In this document: positions 43,402 to 52,201 of the stretch, in pieces | How positions within the stretch are numbered: position 1 is the first letter of the stretch | Layout of the letters: the number at the start of each line of letters is the position of its first letter | Assembly: GCA_025463785.1 (NCBI GenBank) | Contig: JAODBD010000011.1 | Span: 186,001 to 250,000 of the forward strand | Source: Glaciihabitans sp. | Lineage (GTDB): Bacteria; Actinomycetota; Actinomycetes; Actinomycetales; Microbacteriaceae | Reading direction: 5' to 3' | DNA: 64,000 bases | Made by a program: the position numbers and the translations under genes | The notes under the pieces: model-generated | Database searches by the model: none | What the model was told of the DNA's origin: nothing | Seen by the model: the letters and a program-made list of their open reading frames with translations, nothing else

Positions 43402-44589
43402 TTATTTCTTGCGAACACCGTCTGGTTCGGCGATCGAGCCAACGATTAGCGCCGACTGCAGAATGAGCGCTTCGCGTGCGCCTGTGGCATCCCATCCGAT
43501 GACTTCGCTGATGCGCTTCAGGCGGTACCGAACCGTATTTGGGTGTACGAAGAGCTCGCGTGCAGTGGCCTCGAGCGATCGCCCATTGTCGAGGTAGCAC
43601 CACAGCGTCGCGAGCAACTCGGTTGAGTGCGCCTGCAACGGCTTGTAAATGCGATTGATGAGCGTTGAGCGCGCGAGCGAGTCGCCGGCGAATGCGCGTT
43701 CGGGTAGCAGATCATCGGCGAGTGTCGGCCGCGGCGCGTTGCGCCACGAGCGTGCAACGGCGAAGCCGGCAAGCGCAGCTCGGGCACTCTTGGACGCGTC
43801 GACCAGCGTCGCGACTTCGTGACCGAGCACGAGGTGGCCGGGCCCGAACCCGGGCTCGAGCTGCTTGGCGATGTCAAGGAACGGCAGCGGAGCCTTGGCG
43901 TCTTCGCTCTCGGCGGGCGCGGGCTCGGCACGGCCGATGACGAGCACGAGTCGGTTACCCTGGACGCCGATCAGGACATCCGCGTCGAGGTGGCGGGCGG
44001 TGCGCCGAAGTTGGTCGACATCCAGAACCCGCGGCGTGGTGCCGACGAGCACACAGACTTCGCCGTGGCCGTTCCAGCCGAGGGCGGCGATCCGCGAAGG
44101 GAGTTCGTTGTCGTATTCACCGCTCAGGATCGAGTCGACGACGAGGGCTTCGAGACGGGCATCCCACAGGCCTCGCGCTTCTGCTGCGCGTGCGTAGACG
44201 TCGGCTGCCGCGAAGGCGATCTCGCGGGAATACAGGAGGATGGCCTCGCGCAGTACGTCGTCGGCCGAGGTGACCCGCTGCTCGACGACCTCGACCGTGA
44301 TGCGAATGAGCTGCAGAGTCTGTTGGAGGGAAACCGACCGCAGAAGCTCGCGCGGCGCGGCCCCGAATACGTCCGCGGCGATCCAGGGCGTCGAGGTGGG
44401 ATCCTCGAACCAGCTGATGAACGACGTGATGCCCGCCTGCGCGACGAGGCCGACCGCCGACCGCCGCCCCGGTGGCATGTCGCCATACCAGGGCAGCGTG
44501 TCTTCGAGTCGTTTCAGCGTGGCCGTCGACAACTCACCAGAAATGGTGCGCAGCCATGCCAGCGTCTGTGCCTTCGTCTTGGCGGCCAC
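43402..44589 (-). CDS. fasR: PucR-type regulator of fatty-acid synthesis (FasR-like)
   Basis: 395 residues. A variable N-terminal half and GGDEF-like fold are followed by the PucR C-terminal helix-turn-helix: LLATLWCYLDNGRSLEATAR then ELFVHPNTVRYRLKRISEVI (about residues 335-375). In actinobacteria this gene next to fabD encodes the activator of the fab genes (FasR in Streptomyces; the equivalent gene in Mycobacterium lies between aceE and fabD). Its position 6 bp after aceE fits that synteny. GTG start. Confidence 0.88.
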   Translation of the reverse strand: MAAKTKAQTLAWLRTISGELSTATLKRLEDTLPWYGDMPPGRRSAVGLVAQAGITSFISWFEDPTSTPWIAADVFGAAPRELLRSVSLQQTLQLIRITVEVVEQRVTSADDVLREAILLYSREIAFAAADVYARAAEARGLWDARLEALVVDSILSGEYDNELPSRIAALGWNGHGEVCVLVGTTPRVLDVDQLRRTARHLDADVLIGVQGNRLVLVIGRAEPAPAESEDAKAPLPFLDIAKQLEPGFGPGHLVLGHEVATLVDASKSARAALAGFAVARSWRNAPRPTLADDLLPERAFAGDSLARSTLINRIYKPLQAHSTELLATLWCYLDNGRSLEATARELFVHPNTVRYRLKRISEVIGWDATGAREALILQSALIVGSIAEPDGVRKK

Positions 44590-44595
44590 GGCGGA

Positions 44596-47322
44596 CTAGC
44601 TCTCGCCCCCCGCAGAGCCCGTGGTGCCCGCGGTCACGTCGTGCAGTCGGTACTTCTCGATCGCAGCACCCACCACCAGACGATCGATCTCACCGCGCTT
44701 GGCGAGCGATTCGAGAGTGCGAACAACAAGCGATGGTCCATCGATCTTGAAGTAGCGACGTGCCGCTGCGCGGGTATCGGAGAAGCCGAAGTTGTCGGCG
44801 CCCAGCGTCGCAAAGTCGCCGGGAACGAACTGACGAATCTGGTCGGGCACTGCGTGCATGAAGTCGGTAACCGCGACGAACGGCCCCTGCGCGTTCTGCA
44901 GCTTGCGCGTGACGTAGGGGATCTCCGGCTCGTTGTACGGGTTCAGGAAGTTCGTCTCGTCAGCCTTGAGGCCGTCGCGCCGAAGCTCCGTCCACGACGT
45001 GACACTCCACACATCCGCGGAGACTCCCCAGTCGCGAGCCAGCAGCTCCTGTGCTTCCAGAGCCCAGGGCACCGCAACCCCCGATGCGAGCAGCTGAGCT
45101 TTCGGGCCAACCGGCGCGCCCTCCGAGAGCCGATAGATGCCGCGGATGATGCCCTCGACATCCAAATTCTCGGGCTCGGCCGGTTGCACGATCGGCTCGT
45201 TGTACACCGTGAGGTAATACATGACGTTGGGGTCTGGATGTTGCCCGCCGTACATGCGCTCAAGCCCCGACTTCACGATGTGGCCGAGCTCGTACCCGTA
45301 GGCAGCGTCGTACGCGACAACCGCCGGGTTCGTGGATGCCAGCAGGATCGAGTGGCCGTCGGCGTGCTGCAGGCCCTCGCCGGTCAGCGTCGTGCGGCCG
45401 GCGGTCGCACCGACGATGAATCCGCGCGCCATCTGGTCGCCGGCAGCCCACATCGCGTCGCCGGTGCGCTGGAAGCCGAACATCGAGTAGAAGACGTAGA
45501 CCGGGATCAGCGGCTCACCGTGCGTCGCATACGACGTCCCGACGCCCGTGAACGCGGCGAATCCGCCCGCCTCATTGATGCCGACGTGGAGGATCGCTCC
45601 CTGGGGGCTCTCCTTGTACGCGAGCAGAAGTTCGCGGTCGACCGACGTGTAGTGCTGCCCATTCGGGTTGTAGATCTTGGAGGTCGGGAAGTAGGCGTCC
45701 ATTCCGAAGGTGCGCGCCTCATCCGGGATGATCGGCACAACGCGGTTGCCAAAGTTCGGCGCCTTCAGGAGGTCTTTCAGCAGGCGAGCGAACGCCATTG
45801 TGGTGGCGATCTCCTGCTTGCCTGAGCCCTTGCGAGCGATGGCGTACGAGGCATCGTCGGGCAGCGTGAGCTGCGTGTACTTCGACCTGCGCTCCGGAAC
45901 ATACCCGCCGAGTGCGCGGCGTCGCTCCTGCAGATACTGGATGGCCTCGTCGCCCTCGCCCGGGTGGTAGTAGGGCGGCATGTAGGGGTTCTCCTCGAGC
46001 ACGGCATCCGTGATCGGGATCTGCATCGCGTCGCGGAACTGTTTGAGGTCGGGCAGCGACAGCTTCTTCATCTGATGCGTCGCGTTGCGGCCTTCGAACG
46101 ATGCGCCGAGCCCGTAGCCCTTGATGGTCTTCGCGAGGATCACCGTCGGCTGGCCCTTGTGCTCTGACGCGGCCTTGAACGCGGCGTACACCTTGCGGTA
46201 GTCGTGACCGCCGCGCTTCAGGTGCCAAAGCTGGTCGTCTGTCATGTCTTTGACCAGGTCGGCGACGACCGGGTCGCGGCCGAAGAAGTTCTCGCGAACG
46301 TAAGCGCCGCTTTCGGCCTTGTAGGTCTGGTAGTCGCCATCCGGTGTGCGGTTCATCAGGTTGACCAGAGCGCCGCTGGTGTCGCGCCTCAGCAGGTCGT
46401 CCCACTCGCGGCCCCAGATGACCTTGATGACATTCCAGCCGGCGCCACGGAAGAAGCTTTCGAGCTCCTGGATGATCTTGCCGTTACCGCGAACCGGGCC
46501 ATCGAGACGCTGCAGGTTGCAATTGATGACGAAATTGAGGTTGTCGAGGCCATCGTTCGCGGCAAGCTGGAGAGCGCCGCGGCTTTCGACCTCATCCATT
46601 TCGCCGTCGCCGAGGAACGCCCACACCTGTGAGTCGCCGACATCCTTGATGCCGCGATTCGTGAGATATCGGTTGAGCTGTGCCTGGTAGATGGCGTTGA
46701 TCGGGCCGAGTCCCATCGAGACCGTCGGGAACTGCCAGAAGTCAGGCATGAGCCTCGGGTGGGGGTAGGACGACAACCCGCCGGCGGGATGCGACTTTTC
46801 CTGGCGGAATCCATCGAGCTGCTCAGTGCCGAGACGACCCTCGAGAAACGCGCGAGCGTACATGCCGGGGGAGGCGTGGCCCTGATAGAAAATCTGGTCG
46901 CCGCCGCCGGGATGATTCTGGCCGCGGAAGAAGTGGTTGTGACCGACCTCATAGAGGGCAGCGGATGAGGCATAGGTCGAGATGTGGCCGCCGACGGCAA
47001 TGCCGGGCCGCTGCGCTCGGTGCACGGTGATGGCCGCATTCCAGCGAAGCCAGGCGCGGTAGCGGCGCTCGATCTCTTCGTTGCCGGGGAAGGCTGGCTC
47101 GTTCTCCGGTGCGATGGTGTTGATGTAGTCGGTGGTTGGCACCATGGGAACGCCGAGATGAAGGTCTTTCGATCTCTTCAGCAGGCTGAGCATGATCTCA
47201 CGACCACGCTCGTGACCCTGTGCAGCAACGACAGCGTCAAGCGAATCGTTCCACTCGGCGGTTTCTTCAGGGTCCCTGTCGGTGTGATTCACCGAGTACG
47301 GGTCCTGATCATTTACCGTCAC
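44596..47322 (-). CDS. aceE: Pyruvate dehydrogenase E1 component, homodimeric
   Basis: Decarboxylates pyruvate with thiamine diphosphate and passes the acetyl group to E2. 908 residues, the AceE length. Landmarks: [40 protein letters not shown] with the ThDP-binding GDGxMDE and later Asn ([20 protein letters not shown]), [13 protein letters not shown], and [20 protein letters not shown] in the C-terminal half. Divergent from the peroxiredoxin gene, with 193 bp between. Confidence 0.96.
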   Translation of the reverse strand: MTVNDQDPYSVNHTDRDPEETAEWNDSLDAVVAAQGHERGREIMLSLLKRSKDLHLGVPMVPTTDYINTIAPENEPAFPGNEEIERRYRAWLRWNAAITVHRAQRPGIAVGGHISTYASSAALYEVGHNHFFRGQNHPGGGDQIFYQGHASPGMYARAFLEGRLGTEQLDGFRQEKSHPAGGLSSYPHPRLMPDFWQFPTVSMGLGPINAIYQAQLNRYLTNRGIKDVGDSQVWAFLGDGEMDEVESRGALQLAANDGLDNLNFVINCNLQRLDGPVRGNGKIIQELESFFRGAGWNVIKVIWGREWDDLLRRDTSGALVNLMNRTPDGDYQTYKAESGAYVRENFFGRDPVVADLVKDMTDDQLWHLKRGGHDYRKVYAAFKAASEHKGQPTVILAKTIKGYGLGASFEGRNATHQMKKLSLPDLKQFRDAMQIPITDAVLEENPYMPPYYHPGEGDEAIQYLQERRRALGGYVPERRSKYTQLTLPDDASYAIARKGSGKQEIATTMAFARLLKDLLKAPNFGNRVVPIIPDEARTFGMDAYFPTSKIYNPNGQHYTSVDRELLLAYKESPQGAILHVGINEAGGFAAFTGVGTSYATHGEPLIPVYVFYSMFGFQRTGDAMWAAGDQMARGFIVGATAGRTTLTGEGLQHADGHSILLASTNPAVVAYDAAYGYELGHIVKSGLERMYGGQHPDPNVMYYLTVYNEPIVQPAEPENLDVEGIIRGIYRLSEGAPVGPKAQLLASGVAVPWALEAQELLARDWGVSADVWSVTSWTELRRDGLKADETNFLNPYNEPEIPYVTRKLQNAQGPFVAVTDFMHAVPDQIRQFVPGDFATLGADNFGFSDTRAAARRYFKIDGPSLVVRTLESLAKRGEIDRLVVGAAIEKYRLHDVTAGTTGSAGGES

Positions 47323-47515
47323 GTTGACCTCTTCCTGGTAGAGACAGTCGGCGAAGGATCGAGCTCGGCAGTCGGGTTACGACTTTGGAGGTTTCGACCA
47401 GCCCGATCAATTCTAGGTGTCGGTTTCGTCATCCGCTGCGCGCGTCCGCGCCTCGGCGTACCATTGTCGGTTGTGGCGTTCGGAACATAGTTGTCCGACG
47501 CGAAAGGATTCCCTA

Positions 47516-47989
47516 ATGGCTCTGGTGAACGACACCCAGGCACCCGATTTTGAACTCGCGAACCAGTTCGGCGAGCGGATTCGTCTCAAGGATTTTGCGG
47601 GTAAGAAGCCCGTAGCACTCGTGTTTTTCCCGCTTGCGTTCTCGAGCACGTGCACGAGCGAACTGTGCACTCTGCGCGACAACCTCGACCTGTTCAAGCA
47701 GAACGGCGTTGAGCTGATCGGCATTTCCGTTGACTCGAAGGCCACGCTCCGAGCGTGGGCCGAGAGCCAGGGCTACGATTTCACGCTGCTGGCCGACTTC
47801 TGGCCGCATGGCGCCGTCGCCAAGGAGTATGGCGTGTTCATCGAAGAGAAAGGCTTCGCGAATCGCGCGACCTTCATCATCGACGCGCGCGGCATCATTC
47901 GGGCGAGCTTCGTCACAGCCCCAGGGCAGCCAAGATCCATCGAGGAGTATCGCCTCGCACTCGATGCGGTTCTACCCGCGCGGGTTTAA
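47516..47989 (+). CDS. AhpE-like one-cysteine peroxiredoxin
   Basis: 157 residues from ATG 47516, preceded by AAAGGA. Thioredoxin-like peroxidase fold: LVNDTQAPDFELANQFGERI, peroxidatic Cys in FFPLAFSSTCTSELCTLRDN (near residue 46, T-x2-C pattern), and RATFIIDARGIIRASFVTAP. A second Cys lies five residues further on. It reduces peroxides or peroxynitrite. Its 3' end overlaps the convergent DUF1003 gene by 4 bp. Confidence 0.92.
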   Translation: MALVNDTQAPDFELANQFGERIRLKDFAGKKPVALVFFPLAFSSTCTSELCTLRDNLDLFKQNGVELIGISVDSKATLRAWAESQGYDFTLLADFWPHGAVAKEYGVFIEEKGFANRATFIIDARGIIRASFVTAPGQPRSIEEYRLALDAVLPARV

Positions 47990-48504
47990 CTCGCTTGTGC
48001 CGCTGCTTTACTTACCGGCTTCGCGGCGGGTTTCACATCGGTCTTCAGCACCTGAATAATTTCGCAGAGTTCCTTGAGCATGACGATTTGCTCCTGGTTG
48101 ATCTTCATGAGCGCTTCGATGTCGGTCTTCGCGGCGACATTGGTCGTGTAGTCGTGCTCCGCGAGAGCGGCGGCAATGGCATCCTGTCGCTTCGCTGCGA
48201 TCAGCAGGATTGCGCCTTGCAGCCCCGCCAACATGCTGAGGAACAGGTTCAGCAGAATGAACGGATACTTATCCCACGCGAGGGGCAGCGACAGGTTTAG
48301 CGCGGCCCAAACCAGCATGAAAGCGACGAAACCGCCGACAAATCGCCAGCTGCCCATGAAGTTGCGCATTCTGTCGGCCGCGCGTTCGCCCTGGGTGAGG
48401 TGTTGCTTCTGAGAGGCATGCCAGTTTCGGATCTCCCGATTGGCCGCCTTGGTGCCGGTACCGGTACCGGCATTGGTCTTCGCGGCAGCTTTGATTGTCG
48501 TCAT
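47986..48504 (-). CDS. DUF1003 membrane protein
   Basis: 172 residues. A basic N-terminal tail is followed by two membrane helices (FVGGFVAFMLVWAALNLSLP and FILLNLFLSMLAGLQGAILL) and a coiled C-terminal part with EIEALMKI-type repeats. Matches DUF1003; function unknown. The ATG sits 6 nt after a TACACT -10 element. Confidence 0.9.
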   Translation of the reverse strand: MTTIKAAAKTNAGTGTGTKAANREIRNWHASQKQHLTQGERAADRMRNFMGSWRFVGGFVAFMLVWAALNLSLPLAWDKYPFILLNLFLSMLAGLQGAILLIAAKRQDAIAAALAEHDYTTNVAAKTDIEALMKINQEQIVMLKELCEIIQVLKTDVKPAAKPVSKAAAQAS

Positions 48505-48510
48505 TTCCGA

Positions 48511-48516
48511 AGTGTA
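48511..48516 (-). promoter_or_regulatory. Leaderless-type -10 (TACACT) of the DUF1003 gene
   Basis: On the minus strand TACACT ends exactly 6 nt before the ATG at 48504, with no ribosome-binding sequence between. Confidence 0.5.
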
Positions 48517-48527
48517 TGGCGCTGTGG

Positions 48528-49187
48528 CTAGTGCAGGATGTTGACCGCGCGCGAGATCACCAGCGCGAGCAGCACGAAGCCCGTGAGCGCCTGATAACCC
48601 ATGAGAGCCTTTGCGCGCTTGGTCATTGGCATGACATCCGTCGCGCTGAACGCCATCTGGTTTGACAGCGAGAAGTAGAAGTAGTCGAAGAACTCGGGCT
48701 CCCAGTACTTGTTGCCGGGCGCCCCGTCGTGCTGGGGGAAGCGGAAGTCCATGTCGCGGGTCTCGCGCGTGTCCTGTACCCGTCGTTTGAATGGGCCGCC
48801 CAGGTCGAGCTCCCAGTAGACGAGCGAGAAAGCGATGACGTTCAACCCCCAGACGACGGCGGCGGTGAGGAGAACATCGGTCCCGGTGATGTTGCCGGCG
48901 ATCAGATCGCGGATGACGTAGATCACCGTCACCTGGTTCACCACCGTCAGGACGACCGCGAGCGCGATCGCCATCCAGCGTGACCAGGCGCGCTCCTTCA
49001 CGAGCCGCCTGGGATTCAGGATGACCAGCGGAACGAACATGAGAATGCCGACTGCTGGCACAATCCAGACGGGCAGGGGCTGCACTCGCTGCGGCAGAAA
49101 CAGATACCCAACTAGAGCGATGAGGATGGCGATCCCGACCGTGAATCGATGTTCCGGCTGGCGCTTGGGCGTCTGGTCAGAACTCAT
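48528..49187 (-). CDS. DUF1345-family membrane protein
   Basis: 219 residues from ATG 49187 with five membrane helices. The family signature is near the end: FDYFYFSLSNQMAFSATDVM followed by PMTKRAKALMGYQALTGFVL. Start chosen because a TACACT -10 element lies 6 nt upstream; the longer reading from 49229 would run through it. Function unknown. Confidence 0.85.
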   Translation of the reverse strand: MSSDQTPKRQPEHRFTVGIAILIALVGYLFLPQRVQPLPVWIVPAVGILMFVPLVILNPRRLVKERAWSRWMAIALAVVLTVVNQVTVIYVIRDLIAGNITGTDVLLTAAVVWGLNVIAFSLVYWELDLGGPFKRRVQDTRETRDMDFRFPQHDGAPGNKYWEPEFFDYFYFSLSNQMAFSATDVMPMTKRAKALMGYQALTGFVLLALVISRAVNILH

Positions 49188-49193
49188 GATCGG

Positions 49194-49199
49194 AGTGTA
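49194..49199 (-). promoter_or_regulatory. Leaderless-type -10 (TACACT) of the DUF1345 gene
   Basis: TACACT on the minus strand with 6 nt to ATG 49187; identical hexamer and spacing to the neighbouring DUF1003 gene. Confidence 0.5.
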
Positions 49200-49238
49200 T
49201 GCCTGTATATTTGTGGAGCGTTGTCCCACGCGGGCAGC

Positions 49239-49314
49239 GGGCCTTTAGCTCAGTTGGTAGAGCGCCACGTTTACACCGTGGATGTCATCGGTTCGAGCCC
49301 GGTAGGGCCCACCA
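49239..49314 (+). tRNA. tRNA-Val (anticodon TAC), CCA encoded
   Basis: Acceptor GGGCCTT pairs with AGGGCCC, D-arm GCTCAGTTGGTAGAGC, anticodon stem CCACG/CGTGG with loop TTTACAC (TAC), T-arm ATCGGTTCGAGCCCGGT, discriminator A followed by genomic CCA. The 3' half is antisense to the end of the next gene. Confidence 0.95.
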
Positions 49315-50068
49315 TGTAGTCGCTCGCAGAAAGTGCGACCTCTTCAGCGCTGCCGACGACCGTGGGAAGAAGCCATGCACTTGAGTGCACAGCGCCAGAA
49401 GTCACGCTCCATTCGAAGCTGTGACCGGGGAAGTATCGCGTCGCAGCATCTGTGGCGTTGAAAGCCACCGTTTCATCGAGGCCATTGAAGTTGAGCGAAT
49501 AGGTGTAGGTGTCAGCCTCCTTTCGTTTGGTGAGGACGAAGCCGTTCTCCTCCAACAGTCCTTTCGCCTCGTCCATCGCTTCCCTGATCTCGGCCAGCCG
49601 TGCTGCCGGCATATCTGCGCCGAACTTCAAAGCAGTCGAGTGTGTGCCCTCGATGGCTTCCAATTGGAAGGCTGCCATTCGAAGGACTGTTTTGACGGGG
49701 GAAACTGTTGCGTCCATTAGGTAACAGAAGCGCAGGCTCGATTCGATCCGGCCACGCTCCAATGTCATCGCGCTCGCCATCAGATTCTGCTCGCTCCCAA
49801 GGAGCACTTGAATCGCCTGAGCGTGATCGTCAGCAGCGTTCAAGAGGCGTATTGCATCATCGAGACCGCAGTCCATCACGAGCGACAGGATGTTCACGTC
49901 TGATCTCGCCTGCGCCCAGTTCCACCATTTGCGGCGCCCCGATGTTGGCGGAGCTTCGGCGTACGGTACTGCGACTGCGGCGCCAACGACCGTTCTCAAA
50001 TCGCGCCGCTGCTGTCGAATGAGATCAACACACAATTTGGAGAACTCCTGCGGGCTGTCAGCCTTCAT
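49271..50068 (-). CDS. Uncharacterised helical protein whose 3' end runs into tRNA-Val
   Basis: 265 residues. Mostly predicted helical: MKADSPQEFSKLCVDLIRQQ, then RIESSLRFCYLMDATVSPVK and a longer acidic helix EIREAMDEAKGLLEENGF. No signal peptide. The last 14 codons (GPTGLEPMTSTV) are the antisense of tRNA-Val, so the original C-terminus was probably lost when this DNA joined the tRNA. Family not recognised. Confidence 0.6.
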   Translation of the reverse strand: MKADSPQEFSKLCVDLIRQQRRDLRTVVGAAVAVPYAEAPPTSGRRKWWNWAQARSDVNILSLVMDCGLDDAIRLLNAADDHAQAIQVLLGSEQNLMASAMTLERGRIESSLRFCYLMDATVSPVKTVLRMAAFQLEAIEGTHSTALKFGADMPAARLAEIREAMDEAKGLLEENGFVLTKRKEADTYTYSLNFNGLDETVAFNATDAATRYFPGHSFEWSVTSGAVHSSAWLLPTVVGSAEEVALSASDYMVGPTGLEPMTSTV

Positions 50069-50171
50069 GTGAACAGTTTGAGCCCTTGCATCGACAGGTC
50101 ATCGTTTGATTCGGATCGCGTCGAGTAAAAATGCCCCCACCTCGACAAGCGAGATGGGGGCGGGCGTCAGC

Positions 50172-50842
50172 TCACGTCGGCTGAACTCGGACCGGTCGGG
50201 CGAACAACTCCATCACCTTCACCGCATGGATCGCGGCTTCGAAGTAGTCCGTGAAGTGCTCCTCGAGATCCAGCCAACTGCTCGTTCTCGCCGTAACACC
50301 TACTTGAACTTTGAATCGCCTGGTCTTCATGACCAATTGCGTGAAGTCCGCTGGGACGTCCGTGGCGAAATTCCGTCCGAGCGACCCGACGACGACCACA
50401 TCGCCAACGATGGTGTCGTTCCCACTGGTCTCGGGCTGCAGGAGCCACCACAGCGCCGTAGCGCGCCGGTTGACCGGCAGGCGGTGGGCTTTGCCGGTCA
50501 TGCTGGCGTAGATGAGCAAGTTCGAGCGGCGAAGGTAGATGTGTTCTCTACTGGACCGCCGACAGCGGTTTGATAGTCGTTGACCGTGACCAGTTCGGTC
50601 TTTGTGAGTGGCTGGGTTTTGAGGTGCGGGATGACGATGCACGCGGTCATCGGTTGTGCCTTTCGGATCGTGGGTGTTTTCTCGAGCCAAGTCGGCTGGA
50701 GATTCACACCCGCGATCTCAAAGAGCGCGATGCCGCTTTGCGTGGTGAAGTTCGCGGCGACCAACTTCGGGGGAGTGCGCACTGCACTCACCCCGAAGCG
50801 GACGTCGCGGGTGCCCTCAGATCCTCGGTCTGGCAGGATCAC
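50172..50842 (-). pseudogene. DUF3846-like gene broken by a frameshift
   Basis: Two minus-strand frames join into one recognisable protein. The first runs from GTG 50842 (or ATG 50650, with AAAGG upstream) through PMTACIVIPHLKTQPLTKTE and NDYQTAVGGPVE; near 50541 the frame is lost and continues one register over as HIYLRRSNLLIYASMTGKAH then RLPVNRRATALWWLLQPE and NDTIVGDVVVVGSLG, the DUF3846 signature (VGG...LPVN.RAT...GDVVV). DUF3846 proteins are typical of actinobacterial plasmids and integrative elements. It overlaps the end of the RHH gene. Confidence 0.6.
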
Positions 50843-51194
50843 CCAATTGCGTCGACGAGCTCCCGCCTTTCGGAGGAGCCGCCGCGCCCTTGGCCGTCCC
50901 ACTCTTCGCAGTCGGCACGTCGAAGATCGCCGCGATGGCGCCGCGCTTGGTGGCCGCTTCGCGTTCGATCTGCGCCTTGACCGCATCGGCCCGCTGAAGC
51001 AATTTGGGATCGGACTTACTGCGTCCGATCCAGAACTCCAGTGCCTCGCGGACCTCTTCGGTGACGGAGCGGTCGTTCAGCTGGGCGATGAGATCCAGCT
51101 GGGCGCGGGTGCCTTCGGTCATGCGGACCGATAGCGGACGAACTTCGGCGCTTGGAACGTCGGACGATCCTGGGCGCGGTGTGGTGTCGCTCAT
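50817..51194 (-). CDS. Ribbon-helix-helix-type small DNA-binding protein (mobile-element type)
   Basis: 125 residues from ATG 51194. The RHH-like core is VRPLSVRMTEGTRAQLDLIA followed by DRSVTEEVREALEFWIGRSK; the rest is an Ala/Lys-rich helix IEREAATKRGAIAAIF and a Gly/Pro/Ser tail. Such proteins accompany plasmid and ICE genes in actinobacteria. AAGGAGGAAGCTCACC precedes the ATG, a very strong ribosome-binding site that is base-paired in the leader hairpin (51204-51275). Confidence 0.75.
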   Translation of the reverse strand: MSDTTPRPGSSDVPSAEVRPLSVRMTEGTRAQLDLIAQLNDRSVTEEVREALEFWIGRSKSDPKLLQRADAVKAQIEREAATKRGAIAAIFDVPTAKSGTAKGAAAPPKGGSSSTQLGDPARPRI

Positions 51195-51203
51195 GGTGAG
51201 CTT

Positions 51204-51275
51204 CCTCCTTGGTGTGGTGCGGCTGGTAAATCCGGAGTGGATTTCCCTACTTTGAGCCGCAGACCACCAAGGAGG
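51204..51275 (-). promoter_or_regulatory. Leader hairpin that sequesters the RHH gene's Shine-Dalgarno
   Basis: On the minus strand CCTCCTTGGTG pairs perfectly (11 bp) with CACCAAGGAGG, then after a 3x3 internal loop TGCGGCT pairs with AGCCGCA (7 bp); the apical loop carries a further AAATCC/GGATTT hairpin. The right arm contains the AAGGAGG that precedes ATG 51194, so the folded leader would shut off translation. As DNA the same palindrome could be an autorepressor operator. Confidence 0.75.
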
Positions 51276-51793
51276 TGTCCAGGGTGCCGAGTGCACGAAG
51301 CGCTCAAGGCACTGATCGAGTTAAGCGCAGGTGGGAAGTGGGGTCAATCCGCCGATCGTCAAAGTATCTATTTGTGACGGCAATCAGGAGGATGAAGTAC
51401 CGCGAGGAATGACTCGACCCCACGAACGATAATTGGAGGCGGTCCTTCCTAACAAATGATCGTGGTAAATGTCACCACCATTGCGGGTGGTGCAACCGGG
51501 GATTTCCTTTCACTTAACGCGCTCCCTTTTGGCGGCACAAGGGATCCTCGACGTTTGGAAGATCGAAACCCGTTCCGTCATCCTCGGGATGTTCTGCGCT
51601 CTCGAAGAGATCGGTCATTCGGTGCGGCCTTCCGCTGGAGATCCTTGAGCGCGGTTAGTTTGGTCGTGTCCAGCTCAAACATGGCCGACTAACTACCAAA
51701 GTATTGCTGACCCTGAGTGTTGATTTCCTCAAAGTTATTGACGATTTTCGAGACGGCACCGGACATGTCCGACGCCATTGTCTGCGCCAGGAT
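51276..51793. other. Degraded intergenic stretch, no clear gene
   Basis: About 520 bp without a credible gene. Minus-strand short frames include one reading MASDMSGAVSKIVNNFEEIN then TQGQQYFGS (51677-51763 or so) and one reading MFELDTTKLTALKDLQRKAA just downstream of it, and MTDLFESAEHPEDDGTGFDL overlapping the latter. Their protein-like wording suggests remains of one or two genes broken by frameshifts. Confidence 0.35.
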
Positions 51794-52045
51794 CTAGGAC
51801 ACTTTCCTGAGGCTATCGACCTCGGACCCTAGCTGGGAGTCCGTTTTTGCTTCCGCCTTGGCTGCGTATTCTCGACAGACGTGATCTTGGGCAATTCGCC
51901 CAGTTCTAACGGACCCCGGTGGCGTACGCACGAAACTCACGCTAGTGCCCATCTCCGTGGTGGTCGAGGCTATGGGGGTTTGCCAGCCTGCATCAGCGCC
52001 ACAGCGCGGGCCTGGAACTCGGGTGGATATGATCCCGGCACGATT
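51794..52045 (-). pseudogene. IS3-family orfA (helix-turn-helix) remnant, frameshifted
   Basis: One frame gives SYPPEFQARAVALMQAGKP, the classic start of IS3 orfA proteins, and after a frame change IASTTTEMGTSVSFV and then DSQLGSEVDSLRKVS, matching the helix-turn-helix and following leucine-zipper region. No intact start or orfB follows. It lies directly behind the ABC permease gene. Confidence 0.6.
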
Positions 52046-52201
52046 CATAGCCTTCCAGAAAGGCCTAAAACTCCGCCCCATCCGAGGTACCTGCGTCGTA
52101 AGGACAGATTAACGAGTAACCGAAATCCTCAGCCGCACCCCGCGGGCCAAAGTCTACTTTCTGTCATTGTCGCTCCCGCCATTTGGAATGGGCGAACCCC
52201 G

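Noticed and set aside
41419-45825. Two very long plus-strand frames (676 and 668 residues) opposite the amidohydrolase/reductase and fasR/aceE genes
   Set aside because: Compositions rich in Arg, Asp, Val and Gly without motifs; typical antisense frames of GC-rich codons.
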